From a bacterium (lineage in GTDB: Bacteria > Bdellovibrionota_C > UBA2361 > SZUA-149 > JAEUWB01), in NCBI GenBank assembly GCA_016786595.1, contig JAEUWB010000048.1:1-43757 (forward strand): DNA of 43,757 bases. Direction: 5' to 3'. The translations under genes were made by a program, and so were the position numbers. Position 1 is the stretch's first letter, and each line of letters starts with the position of its first letter. Positions 41,002 to 43,757 of the stretch are shown in pieces. The notes beneath the pieces were generated by a model. That model had not been told where the DNA came from, searched no databases, and worked only from the letters and a program-made list of their open reading frames with translations.

Positions 41002-43173
41002 GTGAAACTACAAGACGTCATTTCTGCCGTTCAGGGCTATCTACCCAATCCAGACATTGAGCTGATTCACCGCGCTTATGCATTCGTGCGTCATCATCAT
41101 CAGGGACAAACACGCGCCTCCGGAGAACCCTATGTTACGCACGTAACTGAAGTTGCCTTCCTAGCTACAAAGCTACGCCTCGATACGGCTTCAATCGTCA
41201 CAGCACTCTTACATGATACAGTTGAAGACACCTCGGTTACGCTCCAGGAAGTTGAGCAACAATTTGGACAGGACGTAGCGCAACTTGTTGATGGAGTAAC
41301 TAAACTCAGCCAGGTCAATTTTAGCTCACGCGAAGAAGCTCAAGCAGAAAATTTTAGAAAAATGCTGCTGGCCATGTCAAAAGATATTCGTGTGCTTTTA
41401 GTCAAACTCTGTGACCGCACTCACAACATGCGCACTTTAGAATTTTTATCTGAAGCCCGGCGTTTACGCATCGCCCAGGAGACGATAGACATTTACGCTC
41501 CACTTGCCCACCGGCTGGGGATTTATTGGATGAAGTCTGAACTTGAAGATCTCTCGCTCAGACATCTGCACCCTAACCAATATGAAATAATCAAACAGAG
41601 TGTGGCCACAAAAAAACGTGAGCGTGATTTATATATCGAAGAAGTTGTACGCTTAATTTCTACAGAACTTGAACAAAATAATATCCAGGGCAAAGTTTCG
41701 GGTCGTTCTAAGAATTTTTACTCAATTTACCAAAAGATGGAGCGCTCGGGAGTTGTCTTTGATGAAATTTACGATTTAACTGCCTTTCGCATCATTGTCG
41801 GGACAACCATGGATTGTTACGCAGCACTTGGCGCAATTCATGCAGCTTGGAAGCCGATTCCCGGAAGATTTAAAGACTACATCGCCATGCCCAAACCCAA
41901 TGGCTATCAATCGCTGCATACCAGCGTGATTGGCCCACGTGCAGCGCGCATTGAAATTCAAATTCGCACTGAGGGCATGCATAACGTCGCTGAAAGCGGG
42001 ATTGCCGCACACTGGGTTTACAAGGAAGAAGGCGAAACAGCTCAACTTGGACAAGAAGGTCAGCAATTTACTTGGATCAAAGAACTTGTAGAATCGGGTT
42101 CACTCTTACGTGACCCCAAAGAGTTCATGTCCACGGTTAAGGCTGAACTGTTTCAACACGAGGTATTTGTCTTTACCCCGAAAGGTGATGTCTATGCGCT
42201 ACAAGCTGGGGCAACTCCAATTGACTTTGCCTATGCGATTCACTCCGAGGTTGGCAATCACTGCACCGGGGCAAGAATCAATGGTCAGCAAGTTGCTCTT
42301 GATTACAAACTTAAAAATGGCGATGCCGTAGAAATCCAAACAACCACCAAGCAAGTTCCCAACAAAGATTGGTTAAACCTTGCAGTCACCACGCGCGCCA
42401 AACAGCGTATCCGTGCCTGGCTTAAGGCTGAAGAACGTAAGCGCGCCATCAGTGTCGGCAACGAAGTCTTGGCCAAAGATTTGCAGCGCATGAAGTCCAC
42501 GCTGCCGAAGGTCCAAAAATCCGGCGAACTTCTCAAAGCTGCTAAAGATCTAGGCTACAGTGATGAAGAAATGATGCTCACTGATATTGGTTACGGGAAA
42601 TTAACTACCACTGAAGTGATTGCCAAGCTATTTCCCGAAGAAACAAACCTTGAAGAAAAACTCAAACAAGAAACGACGATCTTACAGAAAATTTTCCAGA
42701 AAGCAGCACGCAGCCTTAAAGACAAATCGGGCATTAAAGTCAGTGGCTTTGAGGATATGGTGTTTCATTTTGCACAGTGCTGCGAACCGCTACCCGGAGA
42801 TCCGCTCGTCGGCTATATTTCTCGCGGCCGAGGAGTTGTCATTCATACGCGCAATTGCCCACAAGCAACGGCCCTCGATCAGCAACGCTTGATTGAGGTT
42901 GCCTGGGACGATCAGGCTCAAGCAATACGCTCCGTAAAATTAATGGTGCGTTGTCGTGACCGTCTAGGAATCTTGGCTGAAATCACTCAAGCGATCGCTA
43001 GCCAAGGTGCAAATATCGTCACCGCTTCACTCAAAACTCGCGCTGATGGATCTTCGCTTGGTGAATTTGAAATTTCCATCTCTGGAGCAACGCAACTTGA
43101 GGCGGTCGTGAAAACGCTAGAAAAGATTGACGGCGTGATGTCAGTAGAACGTAAACGCCGCGCACAAGCCTAG
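41002..43173 (+). CDS. rel: bifunctional (p)ppGpp synthetase/hydrolase, RelA/SpoT homologue
   Basis: This is a 723-residue RSH enzyme. The hydrolase HD domain is intact (His47, HD at 71-72, ED at 75-76). The synthetase domain (about 230-330) has RSKNFYSIYQKM, DEIYDLTAFR and YIAMPKPNGYQSLHT. TGS (about 385-445), a Cys-containing zinc-finger-like part (HFAQCCEPLPGD) and an ACT domain (about 645-720, VRCRDRLGILAEITQAIASQG) complete the regulatory half. With both catalytic sites preserved it should make and degrade the stringent alarmone. Start is GTG 41002. No second RSH is in the window. Confidence 0.95.
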   Translation: MKLQDVISAVQGYLPNPDIELIHRAYAFVRHHHQGQTRASGEPYVTHVTEVAFLATKLRLDTASIVTALLHDTVEDTSVTLQEVEQQFGQDVAQLVDGVTKLSQVNFSSREEAQAENFRKMLLAMSKDIRVLLVKLCDRTHNMRTLEFLSEARRLRIAQETIDIYAPLAHRLGIYWMKSELEDLSLRHLHPNQYEIIKQSVATKKRERDLYIEEVVRLISTELEQNNIQGKVSGRSKNFYSIYQKMERSGVVFDEIYDLTAFRIIVGTTMDCYAALGAIHAAWKPIPGRFKDYIAMPKPNGYQSLHTSVIGPRAARIEIQIRTEGMHNVAESGIAAHWVYKEEGETAQLGQEGQQFTWIKELVESGSLLRDPKEFMSTVKAELFQHEVFVFTPKGDVYALQAGATPIDFAYAIHSEVGNHCTGARINGQQVALDYKLKNGDAVEIQTTTKQVPNKDWLNLAVTTRAKQRIRAWLKAEERKRAISVGNEVLAKDLQRMKSTLPKVQKSGELLKAAKDLGYSDEEMMLTDIGYGKLTTTEVIAKLFPEETNLEEKLKQETTILQKIFQKAARSLKDKSGIKVSGFEDMVFHFAQCCEPLPGDPLVGYISRGRGVVIHTRNCPQATALDQQRLIEVAWDDQAQAIRSVKLMVRCRDRLGILAEITQAIASQGANIVTASLKTRADGSSLGEFEISISGATQLEAVVKTLEKIDGVMSVERKRRAQA

Positions 43174-43231
43174 CAGCAAACAATACTAAAAATTCATGGC
43201 TGCAAGAGTCGCAGCATGTTAAATCCAGTTG

Positions 43232-43757
43232 ATGCTAGATTTTCAGGATCTCTATATTACCCTCGCGGGGATACTCATCGGCTATATCAGTTCAATCACA
43301 GGTGGACTGGGATTGATGGCTGTGCCGCTTTTAGTACATTTCGGATTGACTCCCCAAATCGCAGTGACCACCAGTAAATTTGGCGCACTGGGGATGGTGA
43401 TCGGCTCACTGCTGCGCTTTTCTAAAACTAATAATATCAACCATGAGCTGGTCCCAAAGCTAGTCTTGATTCAATTTCTTGGCACATTGCTGGGTGCTTA
43501 TATTTTCGTCCAGCTACCACAAGGTCCTTGGATGAAGACCGCTGTAGCTGGTTTAACCTTAATGTTATTACCAGTTACTTTTTTGAGAAACCCCAAGCAA
43601 GATTCTGAGACTGCTACTCAAGACAAATCTCAAATTGGTTATTTTTTATATTTTTTAATTTCGATCTACCTGGGCATTTATGGCGCTGGAGCTGGCCCCC
43701 TGGTCTTCATGACATTTGTGCACTGCTTTGGCTTGAGTTTAATCGCTGCAAATGCAA
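43232..43757 (+). CDS. TauE/SafE (DUF81) family permease, partial at right edge
   Basis: An open frame from ATG 43232 runs off the window after about 175 codons. It has at least four hydrophobic helices. The first contains the family's Gly-rich motif (SSITGGLGLMAVPLLV), followed by PQIAVTTSKFGALG, and a repeat of the same pattern begins late (YLGIYGAGAGPLVFMTF). TauE/SafE proteins export sulfite, sulfoacetate or other organic anions. The substrate here is unknown. It starts 58 bases after rel and may be part of its transcript. Confidence 0.82.
   Translation, partial: MLDFQDLYITLAGILIGYISSITGGLGLMAVPLLVHFGLTPQIAVTTSKFGALGMVIGSLLRFSKTNNINHELVPKLVLIQFLGTLLGAYIFVQLPQGPWMKTAVAGLTLMLLPVTFLRNPKQDSETATQDKSQIGYFLYFLISIYLGIYGAGAGPLVFMTFVHCFGLSLIAANA

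Noticed and set aside
1-43757. tRNA, rRNA or CRISPR features
   Set aside because: Scanning the larger gaps showed no cloverleaf-like sequence, no rRNA signature and no regularly spaced direct repeats.

Overview
The window is bacterial chromosomal DNA of moderate GC (roughly low-to-mid 40s % by eye). The host is Gram-negative: there is a heptose-1-phosphate adenylyltransferase for LPS, several lipoproteins with clear lipoboxes, a DegS-like anchored periplasmic protease, a MacAB-type tripartite pump, and PssA/Psd enzymes for phosphatidylethanolamine. A Hanks-type kinase, PlsB-like acyltransferase, long HflX, RAYT-like transposase and the rpoZ-rel pair would fit an uncultured member of the former Deltaproteobacteria or a neighbouring phylum. 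I cannot place it more precisely. No rRNA, tRNA or CRISPR array was recognised. All counts and motif positions were made by eye.

Layout, left to right. 1-1.2 kb: N-terminal part of a multi-pass membrane protein running off the left edge. 1.3-2.3 kb: a small VirB2-like membrane protein behind a possible 13-codon leader, then a DUF1330 protein. 2.3-4.9 kb: a minus-strand run of crotonase, psd and purC. 4.9-5.25 kb: a gene-free block of nested inverted repeats. 5.25-9.0 kb: a secreted protein, a sensor-like fusion ending in an isoprenylcysteine-methyltransferase-like domain, and a Ser/Thr kinase. 9.0-11.9 kb: MacAB-like permease, ATPase and adaptor. 12.2-14.3 kb: a trans-sulfuration enzyme and a GNAT-like protein. 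14.4-15.4 kb: a RAYT/IS200-type Y1 transposase. 15.65-20.3 kb: hflX, a degenerate CobB/CbiA homologue and an orphan DNA methyltransferase.

20.5-27.7 kb is a housekeeping block: thiD, infA with a Gly/Asn/Arg-rich companion, accA, miaA, mutL, a DegS-like protease and divergent rfaE2. 27.8-29.8 kb holds two unrecognised genes separated and flanked by long hairpins. 29.8-33.0 kb carries a metal-exporter-like permease with an Rrf2 regulator, a DUF5658-type protein, a repeat-bearing gap, an ACT protein and mscL. 33-40.3 kb is envelope-related: lipoproteins, a CPBP protease, a PlsB-like acyltransferase, an SH3-like membrane protein and pssA. 40.7-43.8 kb has rpoZ, rel and the start of a TauE/SafE permease.

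Functional threads: PlsB-like, PssA, Psd and AccA are all membrane-lipid enzymes. RpoZ and Rel are classical stringent-response neighbours.

The most unusual large-scale signal is an abrupt reversal of strand composition around 14.3-15.8 kb. G greatly exceeds C on the + strand to the left, and C greatly exceeds G to the right. This could mark the replication terminus. Other points of interest are the CobB homologue lacking both its P-loop lysine and its glutaminase cysteine, and the many long, mostly perfect inverted repeats in the gaps.
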